NCBI RefSeq assembly: GCF_003590875.1
Contig: NZ_QYUN01000003.1
Coordinates: 62,001 to 126,000, forward strand
Direction of reading: 5' to 3'
Source of the DNA: Noviherbaspirillum cavernae
GTDB taxonomy: Bacteria; Pseudomonadota; Gammaproteobacteria; Burkholderiales; Burkholderiaceae_D
Length of the DNA: 64,000 bases
The position numbers and the translations under genes were made by a program. The stretch's first letter is position 1. Every line of letters starts with the position of its first letter. The notes beneath the pieces were generated by a model, which was given only the letters and a program-made list of their open reading frames with translations, did no database searches and had not been told where the DNA came from. Below are positions 8,631 to 16,065 of the stretch, piece after piece.

Positions 8631-9364
8631 CAGCAACAACTGCGGCATCCATGCTTTCGGTGCAGATGCTCGGCATGCAATTCGGCGGGCTCAAGGCATT
8701 GTCGGATGTGACGATGGACGTCAAGCACGGCGAATTCGTCGGCGTGATCGGCCCCAACGGCGCAGGCAAAACCACCTTCTTCCACGCCATCAGCGGCGTG
8801 CACGTGCCGACCAGCGGCAAGGTGCTGATCGATGGCGCGGAACTGCAGGGCAAGACGCCCGACGCCTTCTGCCGCGCCGGCATCGCCCGCACCTTCCAGA
8901 CCCCGCGCATCTTCGGCGACATGACGGTGCTGGAGAACGTGCGCTTTGCCTTCCTGTTCGGCAATCACGGCGCGAGCGAAGAACTGATCAACGAAGTGAT
9001 CGAGGAAACGCACATCGGCGCACTGAAGAACGAGATCGCCGGCGCATTGCCGCCGGCACGCCAGCGCCAGCTCGAAATCGCAATGGCGCTCGCCACCTCG
9101 CCGCGCCTGCTGCTGCTGGACGAAGTCGCGGCCGGCCTGACCGAAGGCGAGGTCGAGGATGTCGCCCGCCTGATCTCGCGCCTGCGCCAGCAATACGGCT
9201 TGACCGTGGTCTGGATCGAGCACGCGGTGCGCACCCTGATGAAAACCGTGGACCGCGTCGCGGTCCTCAATTTCGGCCAACTGCTGGCGGACGGCAGTCC
9301 GGAACAAGTGGCCGCCGACCCGCGCGTGATCAGCGCCTATCTGGGCGACGAGGTGAGTGAATGA
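8627..9364 (+). CDS. ABC transporter ATP-binding protein (LivG-like)
   Basis: This 245-residue ATPase has Walker A GPNGAGKTTFF, the Q-loop in ARTFQTPRIF, a signature region reading ALPPARQRQLEIAMALA and Walker B LLLLDEVAAGLTEGE. The signature lacks the usual LSGGQ or LSYG wording (PPARQRQ), a noticeable deviation, though other ATPase landmarks are intact. The ATG overlaps the livM stop. It works with LivF as an ATPase heterodimer on the cytoplasmic face. Confidence 0.9.
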   Translation: MTATTAASMLSVQMLGMQFGGLKALSDVTMDVKHGEFVGVIGPNGAGKTTFFHAISGVHVPTSGKVLIDGAELQGKTPDAFCRAGIARTFQTPRIFGDMTVLENVRFAFLFGNHGASEELINEVIEETHIGALKNEIAGALPPARQRQLEIAMALATSPRLLLLDEVAAGLTEGEVEDVARLISRLRQQYGLTVVWIEHAVRTLMKTVDRVAVLNFGQLLADGSPEQVAADPRVISAYLGDEVSE

Positions 9365-10071
9365 GCGTACTGCTGGAAGCAAAAGAACTGGGCGCAGGCT
9401 ACGGCCCGCTGCGTATCATCCGCAACATCAACATCAAGGTGCCGGAAAAGCAGCTCACCGTCATCGTCGGTCCCAACGGCGCAGGCAAGACCACGCTGAT
9501 GCGCGCACTGTCCGGCATCCTCCCGCTGACCGAAGGCGGCGTCACACTCGCCGGCGCAGCGGTGGAATCGCTCAACGTCTCCAGGCGCGTCGCCAACGGC
9601 CTCGTCCTCGTGCCGGAAGGCCGTCACCTGTTTGCACAGATGACGGTCGAAGAGAACCTGGAACTCGGCGGCTACCTGCTGCGCTCGTCCGAACGGCGCG
9701 CGCTGAAGGAGCAGGTGCTGCAACTGTTTCCACGCCTCGCCGAACGCCGGCAGCAACTGGCCGGCACCATGAGCGGCGGCGAACAGCAGATGGTCGCGGT
9801 AGGTCGCGCATTGATGGGCAAGCCGAAGTGCATGCTGCTGGATGAGCCTTCGCTCGGGCTCGCACCGAAGATGGTGGCGGAGCTGTTCCGCATCCTGAAG
9901 CAGATATGCCAGAGCGGCACCGGCGTGCTGCTGGTCGAGCAGAACGTGCGACAGGCGCTGAGCATCTGCGATCACGCCTACATCCTTGAACAGGGACAGG
10001 TCGTGGCCGAAGGGCCGGGGCAGGAGTTGTTGCAGGGGGAGAGGATACGGAAGTCGTATTTGGGGATGTGA
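9361..10071 (+). CDS. ABC transporter ATP-binding protein (LivF-like)
   Basis: The protein has 236 residues. Walker A is GPNGAGKTTLM, the signature is TMSGGEQQMVAVGRALMG, Walker B is CMLLDEPSLGLAP and the H-loop region is LLVEQNVRQAL, all typical of LivF. The start overlaps the livG stop. It is the last gene of the first liv operon and is followed by a clear intrinsic terminator at 10097-10140. Confidence 0.92.
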   Translation: MSVLLEAKELGAGYGPLRIIRNINIKVPEKQLTVIVGPNGAGKTTLMRALSGILPLTEGGVTLAGAAVESLNVSRRVANGLVLVPEGRHLFAQMTVEENLELGGYLLRSSERRALKEQVLQLFPRLAERRQQLAGTMSGGEQQMVAVGRALMGKPKCMLLDEPSLGLAPKMVAELFRILKQICQSGTGVLLVEQNVRQALSICDHAYILEQGQVVAEGPGQELLQGERIRKSYLGM

Positions 10072-10096
10072 TGCTCCGCTGGGGCATCAATATGAC

Positions 10097-10140
10097 GCAC
10101 GCACCGATGACGGTAGAGTCATCGGTGCGTGCCGTTTTTT
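10097..10140 (+). terminator. Intrinsic terminator of the first liv operon
   Basis: A perfect 15-bp stem, GCACGCACCGATGAC pairing with GTCATCGGTGCGTGC across a 6-base loop, is followed by CGTTTTTT. It lies 26 bases after livF. The T-run is also the first part of the sequence that resembles the integron platform, so the operon end and the integron remnant abut here. Confidence 0.88.
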
Positions 10141-10270
10141 GCATTCGCATTAATACACAATCCATCGACACGAATGCAAGTGTACCAGTGGCTTTCCGAT
10201 CAATCCAAGGCGCTGCGTTATACGGCAAGCCCCAGATTATCCGGACAATCCATGATGTATAAATCAAGTT
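10135..10270 (+). other. attI-like recombination site, copy 1, with remnant of intI start
   Basis: Bases 10209-10270 match 11887-11948 at 54 of 62 positions by eye, including GGCGCTGCGTTATAC and ATAAATCAAGTT. The two copies diverge immediately after AAGTT, which is where integron insertion (between G and TT of the core site) would place different cassettes. Bases 10135-10160 also resemble the start of the integrase gene read on the minus strand, so an integrase gene seems once to have stood here and to have been lost up to the liv terminator. Confidence 0.6.
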
Positions 10271-10298
10271 CGCCGCCAACCTCTCGACAATTACTGCT

Positions 10299-10928
10299 AT
10301 GGACAAAGTTTCGATACTCGACGCATTTCAGGCAGCGCACAATAAGTACTTTAGCTTGCTATTGGAGCACTATCCACTCTTTTCCAAGAATGGGCCGCAC
10401 ACCGAATTCGGCCCGCCTGAACTATGTGACTTTGCGATTGAAGTCCATTCGTGTGCAATTGCACTTGGTCCAAAGGCGCGTGAGCGCCTGTGCTACTTGG
10501 GGCTCGACTTGCTCTATCCGTTTGATAACCCTGTCGATCTCTATAACTGGCGGGTACGAGTGAAGAAGGAAAATATCGATCACACAACTTACGCATCCAT
10601 CGCCATTCGCATTGATTCCGAACTTAAGCGAATTCGTCGCGTCGTCGCGCTAAAGGGCGATGCTGCTTATGAAACAGTGCCGACAGAAGAATTTCTCGTG
10701 TCTAAGGAGCGTTACAAATCGATAGCATCTCCTGAAGAGAAGAGGGAGGAGAGAGACCAATCTACTCCAGGAGGATCGCCGCCAACGATGCATATCGACA
10801 TGGTAAATATTCAGTATGCCGCAGACTCACAAGCTGTGAGCAAGCTTGAGAAACTTGAAAAGGAAACGACCATTGGGGCAAATTTTTCGAGCATCATTAC
10901 CGCCTTGCGAACGCTCTTTGGCGGCTAA
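10299..10928 (+). CDS. Cassette-type hypothetical protein
   Basis: This 209-residue protein was not recognised. It is soluble, rich in charged residues, and has a Pro/Glu/Arg-rich linker (about residues 145-160, PEEKREERDQSTPGGSPP) before a C-terminal segment of about 45 residues with MHIDMVNIQYAADSQ and a short helix. Codon use is AT-richer than the flanking liv genes, as expected for an acquired gene. It starts 28 bases after the attI-like site in the same orientation, the position of a first integron cassette. No function is proposed. Confidence 0.7.
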   Translation: MDKVSILDAFQAAHNKYFSLLLEHYPLFSKNGPHTEFGPPELCDFAIEVHSCAIALGPKARERLCYLGLDLLYPFDNPVDLYNWRVRVKKENIDHTTYASIAIRIDSELKRIRRVVALKGDAAYETVPTEEFLVSKERYKSIASPEEKREERDQSTPGGSPPTMHIDMVNIQYAADSQAVSKLEKLEKETTIGANFSSIITALRTLFGG

Positions 10929-10966
10929 CCCATCATTCCTCCGAACCTGCACGAAAAGTCAAGCAA

Positions 10967-11055
10967 GCGTAGGGTGCGCTCGGCGCACCACCTTGTAACG
11001 TAGAGAAGCGAATTGGACGAGCTGTCGACATTGGTGCGCTGAGCGCACCCTACGC
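10967..11055. repeat. Inverted pair of REP-like elements (GTAGGGTGCGCT type)
   Basis: GCGTAGGGTGCGCTCGGCGC at the left is mirrored by GCGCTGAGCGCACCCTACGC at the right, each unit also containing its own small hairpin (GGTGCGCC-like arms). The conserved GTAGGGTG head is shared with the elements at 11173, 13821 and 21474. It lies just after the first cassette gene, where an attC might be expected, and may have replaced one. Confidence 0.7.
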
Positions 11056-11172
11056 CTGCTATGTCCTGCTTCACATTCAGTCTAGCGAGAGAGTGATTAA
11101 GTTAGAACGTCTAAATAAATTGCTTATAGATTAAATATGGACAACATGTTTTGGCGAATTGTATTCAGTCAG

Positions 11173-11269
11173 GTAGGGTGGGCACGCAGTGTCCACGCGG
11201 GCATCGATAATCGCCATTTCACGATTACTTGACTGCCACCGCCGCGTGGGCACTGAGTATCCACCCTAC
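11173..11269. repeat. 97-bp inverted REP pair that truncates the integrase
   Basis: GTAGGGTGGGCACGCAGTG at the left and GTGGGCACTGAGTATCCACC plus CTAC at the right form an imperfect inverted pair. A second copy of the same length and design is at 13821-13917. Its right edge falls inside the integrase reading frame: residues after MLPQ are encoded by the repeat and lead to an early stop. Confidence 0.8.
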
Positions 11270-11857
11270 AAGCTGCGGCAACATCACGGCCCGGTCCTTG
11301 CCGCTTTTCCCCTCGCGCACAATGATGGTCATCCGGTCGAACTCGATATCCTTGACGCGCAGCCGCAAGGCCTCCGTGATGCGCATGCCGGTGCCATACA
11401 GGAGACGAGCAAGCAGCAGATGTGCTCCCTCCAGATGCGAAAAAATCCCGCGAATCTCATCGGGTGACAGCACCACCGGCAGACGCCGTTTGGTCGAAGC
11501 CCGGCCAAGCTCAGTCATCCATGGCAACTCCACCACCAGCGCTTCCTTGTACAGATACAACAGTGCCGACAAGGCCACGTTGCGCGTGGACGCCGCCACT
11601 TTGCGTTCGTTCGCCAGGTGGCGCAAAAACGCTTCGACTTCTGCCGCCCCCATCTCCTTCGGATACTTCAAGCCATGAAAACGGATGAACCAGCGTACCC
11701 AATACACATAGGCCTGCTCGATACGGTGGCTGTAGTGCTTGTAACGGATGCTCTCGCGAAGTTGATCCAACAGTCGTGGCGACTGTAGAATCGGCTTGCC
11801 GGTTTTTGCATTTTCATTAATGCTGTACATAAATACAGAATGTTGACAGGAAGGCAA
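11225..11857 (-). pseudogene. intI: Truncated integron integrase IntI
   Basis: This 210-residue remnant of a tyrosine recombinase has IntI-specific wording throughout: [51 protein letters not shown] and [19 protein letters not shown], then [17 protein letters not shown]. The first catalytic arginine (GTGMR) is present. The family is normally about 320-340 residues; the HxLR, HxxR/H and tyrosine boxes and the IntI-specific insertion are missing because a REP pair replaces the 3' end. It should be inactive. It is divergent from the cassette side, the standard intI/attI arrangement. A second start at 11830 (MYSINENAK) is possible. Confidence 0.85.
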
Positions 11858-11948
11858 ACATGCAAGCCGCTTTCCAAGGGATATCGGGCGCTGCGTTATA
11901 CAGCAGGCGCCAGATTATGAGGACAAACCATGCTGGATAAATCAAGTT
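11802..11948 (+). other. attI-like recombination site, copy 2 (next to intI)
   Basis: The segment runs from the integrase start codon region to ATAAATCAAGTT. It lies between the divergent intI and the first plus-strand cassette gene, exactly where attI belongs. Its last 62 bases match copy 1 at 10209-10270 in 54 positions, and similarity stops at AAGTT. The crossover core would be GTTAGAG, slightly off the GTTRRRY consensus. Confidence 0.65.
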
Positions 11949-12007
11949 AGAGCGCGCCAGTCGGCTTCGTCAGCACCACTCAAATCTTCAACGCATGGAA
12001 TAGCCAA

Positions 12008-12901
12008 GTGGCCACACCAGACTACTACTCAGTGCTAGGCATCCTCCCAGATGCAGAAGACGTCGTTGTTGCTGCGGCATATCGAGCCCTTGCACAGCGC
12101 TATCACCCTGATCGGTGGACAGGAAACCCCACTGAAGCACACGGAAAGATGAGCGTCCTAAATGAGGCCTACCGCGTTCTGCGCGACAAGACCCTACGAG
12201 CGGAGTACGACAGGGCTCGTGTCAAAGGTCAACAAGCAGAATTCTCATCCGAAGAAAGTAGCGAGTTCACCGAGGCGTTTGCGTCGGGCTTGTCCGAGGT
12301 GGAAGACCGATGGCTGGTCGCCTGCTCAATCTATCCCGATCTAGTTGGTCTTCGGAAGAAACTTGGAGCGGTTTCAACGTCACTCGCGTTTTCATACGTA
12401 ACTGCCATTCTTGAGATAAAGATGTATGAGCAGCGAAATGAAATCGCGGAGGCACTCAAGAGCGCGTTCCTTGAACGCTACTTCGGTACAAACGCCGAGA
12501 TCCTGAAGTACGCGGAAGAGTTGATTTACTCTGGTCATCGCGATGCAGCGAAGGCTCTCAACCGATTGGTCGATGTCATGGGATCCAACGTCGAACCCTC
12601 ACGCTTGATCTCGAAAGTTGACACAGACTTCGGGATACGAACTTCCAGAGAACGCGAAGCAGCAGCGCGACAACGTCAACGAGACCACCAGAGCCTTGCA
12701 TCTGCAGTTCGTGTGTACGGCCACTATCGAGAGGCTCGCGCACTCGCCGATCTGCACGGCTACCAAACACAAGAAGTCGGAGGTGGTTTTCTGTCAGCTC
12801 CAGAGGTTCATGTCAAACCGCCGAAAGGCGACTTGGTCATCTTCAAAAACTCTGTCGCGTTTGTGCAATGGGTGAAGAACACACTTCTACCTGCTGCTTA
12901 G
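12008..12901 (+). CDS. DnaJ-domain protein, first cassette after attI copy 2
   Basis: From a GTG start the protein has 297 residues. A J-domain fills residues 4-72: DYYSVLGI, helix II, the HPD tripeptide in QRYHPDRW, and AYRVLRDKTLRAEYDRA. The rest (about 225 residues, mostly helical) matches no domain I recognise and lacks the zinc-finger and G/F regions of true DnaJ, so it is a J-protein that would recruit Hsp70 to an unknown client. The stop TAG uses two bases of the IS5 target duplication plus the first base of the IS; the pre-insertion sequence also read TAG, so the protein end is unchanged. Confidence 0.78.
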   Translation: MATPDYYSVLGILPDAEDVVVAAAYRALAQRYHPDRWTGNPTEAHGKMSVLNEAYRVLRDKTLRAEYDRARVKGQQAEFSSEESSEFTEAFASGLSEVEDRWLVACSIYPDLVGLRKKLGAVSTSLAFSYVTAILEIKMYEQRNEIAEALKSAFLERYFGTNAEILKYAEELIYSGHRDAAKALNRLVDVMGSNVEPSRLISKVDTDFGIRTSREREAAARQRQRDHQSLASAVRVYGHYREARALADLHGYQTQEVGGGFLSAPEVHVKPPKGDLVIFKNSVAFVQWVKNTLLPAA

Positions 12902-13812
12902 AGCCTATCCCAGTAGGCCTATGCTTCGCCAGGTGATAATGCCGCAGGCGAGATGAAGGAACGCGAGATGGTTCTTCGCCTTCTTGGCCCAACGAATCAG
13001 CAAGCCACGAAACCGGTTCAGCCAGCTATGCGTACGCTCCACCACCCAGCGGCGGGCTCTCGTTCCCGTCTGCCGCTGCTGCGCTTCCTCCCCGCGTGAC
13101 CGGATGTGCGCCCGGTAGCCCAATTCAAGCGCCAACTGCTGGATCTGCGGATAGTCATAGCCCTTGTCCAGGCACAGTCCTTGTGGCCACACCGCAAGCA
13201 ATGACGGTCGCCCCACTTCCAGCGACTCCAGTGTCGGTCGCGCCAGCTTCATGTCATGGCGGTTCGCACCATCAATGACGATGGCCAGGGGAATGCCGTG
13301 TGCGTCCGTCAGCAGGCTGCGCTTGACGCCGCCTTTGCCGCGATCCGTTGGATTGGGGCCGATTTTTTTCCCCACCCAGAGGAGCCTTGGTCATCGCGCC
13401 GTCGAGTGACAGCCAGGACCAGTCGATTTCCCGCAACGCCGCTGCCGACAACAGCCCATGCATCCAGAACTCCTCGAACACGCCGGCATCAACCCATTCC
13501 TGAAAGCGCCGATGCGCCGAACTGCTGGAACAAATGCCGGTACCGTTCAATGCATTCCACTGGCAACCGGTACGCAACACGAACAAGATCGCATCCATGG
13601 CTGCCCGGTCGCAGACACGCGGGTTATGGCAGCCCAGCGGATGTGGCTTGCGTGGCGGTAAAAGCGGCTCCATTTGCGCCCAGAGTCTGTCTGGCAAACG
13701 CCAGCCGTCGTCCTGCTTGACCATGCCCATGTCGAACCTCCTTCGCCAACATGCGCTTGGACCACCATTTACCTCGCAATTTCCCTTGCCGACGGCCTAC
13801 CGGGATAGGCTC
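12901..13812 (-). mobile_element. IS5-family insertion sequence, complete
   Basis: The 912-bp element has terminal inverted repeats (GAGCCTATCCCAGTAGGCC against GAGCCTATCCCGGTAGGCC, one mismatch). It is flanked by a direct TTA duplication at 12898-12900 and 13813-13815, matching the TNA target of the IS1031/IS427 branch. It has landed on the stop codon of the J-protein gene, between that gene and the REP pair at 13821. Confidence 0.9.
12905..13730 (-). CDS. IS5-family transposase, two overlapping frames
   Basis: Frame A begins at 13730 (MGMVKQDDGWRLPDRLWAQM) and contains the first catalytic Asp in LSLDGAMTK. Frame B (to 12905) supplies the second Asp (AIVIDGANRHD) and the Glu region (VVERTHSWLNRFRGL). 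The frames meet at an A7 run (13363-13369 on the minus strand), and frame B lies +1 relative to frame A, so a +1 (or -2) shift joins them into a protein of about 275 residues, the usual IS5 size. This may be programmed frameshifting, as known in the family, or an inactivating indel. Confidence 0.85.
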
Positions 13813-13820
13813 TTAGTCGA

Positions 13821-13917
13821 GTAGGGTGGGCACGCAGTGCCCACGCGGACATCGATAATCCTCATTTCGCGATTACTTGAACGCCACCGCCGAGTGGGCA
13901 CTGCGTGCCCACCCTAC
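13821..13917. repeat. 97-bp inverted REP pair, second copy
   Basis: This has the same architecture and length as 11173-11269, with arms GTAGGGTGGGCACGCAGTGC and GCACTGCGTGCCCACCCTAC that are perfectly complementary here. The interior keeps CATCGATAATC and GCGATTACTTGA in both copies. Both copies lie at the edges of integron parts (intI end; after the J-protein cassette). Confidence 0.8.
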
Positions 13918-13940
13918 AAACTGCAAACTCTCACCGGAAC

Positions 13941-13947
13941 GTTAAAC
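13941..13947 (+). other. attC right-core motif GTTAAAC before the VOC gene
   Basis: GTTAAAC fits the GTTRRRY core. The surrounding AACGTTAAAC-TCGA is repeated at 17262-17275, before another cassette-like gene. The matching left half of the attC was not found; the REP pair and IS upstream may have destroyed it. Confidence 0.35.
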
Positions 13948-13975
13948 GTCGAACCATCAACTTCAAAGATACGTC

Positions 13976-14371
13976 GTGTTCTCCCACATCTTCCTCGGTG
14001 TCAGCGACTTCGATCGCGCACTTGCCTTCTACAACCCCGTGATGTCCGCCCTCGGCATCAAACCTCGCTTCTGCGAGCGCGAGCGTCCGTGGGCCGGATG
14101 GCAGTCAAGTCGCGGGCCACGTCCGCTTTTCCTCATCGGCGCGCCATACGACAAGCTTGCGCATGCGCCGGGCAACGGCCAGATGGTCGCGTTCGACGCA
14201 GAGAGCCGGGACCTCGTGGACAAGGTCTACGCCGTGGCACTGGCCAATGGGGGAACGTCGGAAGGTGCGCCTGGCGTGAGGCCCGAGTACCACGAACATT
14301 ACTACGGCGCCTACTTTCGGGATCCGGACGGAAACAAGCTTTGTGTCGTCTGCCATTCGCCCGCAAGTTGA
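13976..14371 (+). CDS. VOC-family (glyoxalase/bleomycin-resistance fold) protein
   Basis: This 131-residue protein has a probable GTG start. It opens FSHIFLGVSDFDRALAFYNP, giving the first metal-ligand histidine of a VOC half-module, and ends with the HEHYYGAYFRDPDGNKLCVV strand carrying the C-terminal ligand region. The single module would dimerise to form the active site. Family members act as lyases, dioxygenases or resistance proteins, and none of these can be chosen here. Its small size, plus-strand orientation and position in the row mark it as an integron cassette gene. Confidence 0.82.
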   Translation: MFSHIFLGVSDFDRALAFYNPVMSALGIKPRFCERERPWAGWQSSRGPRPLFLIGAPYDKLAHAPGNGQMVAFDAESRDLVDKVYAVALANGGTSEGAPGVRPEYHEHYYGAYFRDPDGNKLCVVCHSPAS

Positions 14372-14458
14372 TCCCACGTGGTATCGTCGCGTGACGACGC
14401 CGAACCTTGGTTAGCGCGCTGATGCACAACACTATGAACCTTGCCGCGGAGGATCCTC

Positions 14459-14974
14459 ATGGCCATTGCTCAGATTCAGCAGTCGATTGAAAGCGTCATC
14501 AAGTTTTACTCCGAGCATCCGGAGAAAGCCCTATCTACAGACAAAGCCGCTGTAGCTGTCATCCAGGAAGGACTTCGGTGCAAAGCCGAGGGCCCAAACG
14601 GCGAAGTCCTGGTTAGCGACATGCCCAAAGGCATAGGCGGTGGCGGGGCGGCGCCAACGCCAGGCTGGTTATTGCGCGCCGCACTTGCAAATTGCGACGC
14701 AACGGTCATTGCCATGCGTGCTGCGCAGCTTGGCGTGGCCCTTACAAGGCTGGAGGTTACCGTCGACAGTGACTCGGACGATCGAGGGCTGCTTGGCGTC
14801 GGAGATATCGCCCCTGCGGGTCCTCTCAGCATACGAGTTCATGTACTTGTCGCCGCCGACGGCGCCTCACCGGAACTGCTTCGTCAGATAGTCGACTGGG
14901 CGGAATCGCACTCACCGGTCGGCGATGCTCTGCGCAGGGCCATACCGTGCAGCACGGAGGTCGAAGTTGCCTGA
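14459..14974 (+). CDS. OsmC-family protein
   Basis: The protein has 171 residues; the start is set by GCGGAGGATCCTC just upstream of ATG. It shows the OsmC/Ohr-like fold: GGGGAAPTPGWLLRAALANC with the first redox cysteine, an alpha-beta core, and a second cysteine near the end (RRAIPCSTEVEV). Two cysteines at these positions are used by OsmC proteins to reduce organic hydroperoxides, so a peroxidase role is plausible but untested. It probably belongs to the cassette row; no clear attC follows it. Confidence 0.78.
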   Translation: MAIAQIQQSIESVIKFYSEHPEKALSTDKAAVAVIQEGLRCKAEGPNGEVLVSDMPKGIGGGGAAPTPGWLLRAALANCDATVIAMRAAQLGVALTRLEVTVDSDSDDRGLLGVGDIAPAGPLSIRVHVLVAADGASPELLRQIVDWAESHSPVGDALRRAIPCSTEVEVA

Positions 14975-15225
14975 CAGTTACGCTTGCACAAAGCGCCCTA
15001 CCCCCTATATGGACGCCCGTCAAATTACAAGAAACTGATCGGTGGATGTGACAAGAGGGATAAGCCTGCAGTCGTATATCCGGCATCGATGGTGGGCTCT
15101 GTGGCGGCCCGTGCCGACATGGAATCCGCGTCACCGTTGCGCCAATCGATGCAAGCGGCAGGCGTGTCGCTGCCGGAAGGGTTATCGGCGTCAAACAGCG
15201 TGGATGCGTCCCGGTTTGCCATGAT
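14975..15225. other. Non-coding or decayed stretch before the IS256 remnant
   Basis: No convincing gene is present. A 65-codon minus-strand frame (15025-15222) starting MANRDASTLFDADNPSG has no recognisable domain. The segment CCCCCTATATGGACG near 15000 has a counterpart after the alpha/beta hydrolase (CCTATATGGACT at 17175), perhaps relics of related cassette ends. Confidence 0.3.
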
Positions 15226-15455
15226 GGGGGTAGTGTCAGAAATTCCGTGTGCTGAGGTGGGGTTAAAAAATCCCGATGCAAGGCGTTGGCGAATCGGTCG
15301 CCGAACAGGAGGTCGAACAGGTTGGCTGCCTGCTTCCAGTTCACAGGGGCATCTTCCAATCCTTCTCGAAATTGCGCGATGTCAGGTAGAGCAGCGTGCC
15401 GGCCGCCTCGTCGCTGGGGAAGTGGCCATGGTTCTTGACGATCTTGCGCAAACAT
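15226..15455 (-). mobile_element. IS256-family insertion sequence, 3' remnant
   Basis: Read on the minus strand, the stretch gives VKNHGHFPSDEAA and, after a frame break, NWKQAANLFDLLFGDRF, which is the C-terminal wording of IS256-family (Mutator-like) transposases. It ends in an IS256-type terminal sequence (GGGGGTAGTGTCAGAAATTC at 15226-15245, top strand). The 5' part and other end are missing, and the GrpB gene starts directly beyond the break. The element is dead. Confidence 0.75.
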
Positions 15456-15458
15456 CCG

Positions 15459-15986
15459 ATGAAGATTGAAGTCGTACCTTGCAACCCTCTCTGGCCTGCT
15501 CAATTCGAAAGCGAGCGCTTGGCGATAGAACGCTCACTTGGCGATATCGTCGTGCAGGCCCATCACATTGGAAGTACCGCCGTCAAGGGACTGGCGGCAA
15601 AACCCATCATCGACATCATTCTCGAAGTCCGGTCGCTTGAAGCTCTCGATCAAGCCGCGTCCGCGCTGGAACTGATGGACTATGAAGCCATGGGGGAGTT
15701 CGGCATTTCCGGGAGACGGTATTTCAGGAAGGGCGGATCATTCAGGACACACCAGATCCATGCATTCAAGGCTGGCGATCCGAACATCTTTCGACATCTC
15801 GCTTTTCGGGATTACCTGAACCACCATCCTGATGTCCGTCGTGAATATCAGGAATTGAAGATCAGGTTGGCGACGGAGTGCAATGACGATCTGGATTTCT
15901 ATTGCGACGGCAAGGACGCTTTCGTCAAGCACCATGAAGCAAAAGCCATTGAATGGAAAAACGGGATGGACGCAAGCACGAGGTAG
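15459..15986 (+). CDS. GrpB-family (UPF0157, nucleotidyltransferase-fold) protein
   Basis: The protein has 175 residues. The family signature HHIGSTAVKGLAAKPIIDI fills residues 35-55, preceded by the W-P-x-x-F-E opening (NPLWPAQFESE) and followed by the RTHQIHAF histidine motif and FRDYLNHHPDVRREY. GrpB proteins have a nucleotidyltransferase-like fold; their biological role is poorly known. The ATG sits immediately after the IS256 remnant, so its original upstream region has been replaced. Such proteins are frequent integron cassette cargo. Confidence 0.85.
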   Translation: MKIEVVPCNPLWPAQFESERLAIERSLGDIVVQAHHIGSTAVKGLAAKPIIDIILEVRSLEALDQAASALELMDYEAMGEFGISGRRYFRKGGSFRTHQIHAFKAGDPNIFRHLAFRDYLNHHPDVRREYQELKIRLATECNDDLDFYCDGKDAFVKHHEAKAIEWKNGMDASTR

Positions 15987-16065
15987 CGGCGTCTCGATCA
16001 GTCCGTACCATCTGAAAATCCACAAGGTACTTAACGATGTGTCCGTGAAACCGGGGGAGGGAAAA

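Noticed and set aside
14408..14414. GTTAGCG before the OsmC gene as an attC right core
   Set aside because: It deviates from GTTRRRY at two positions and only a small CGTCG/CGACG hairpin precedes it; too weak to annotate.
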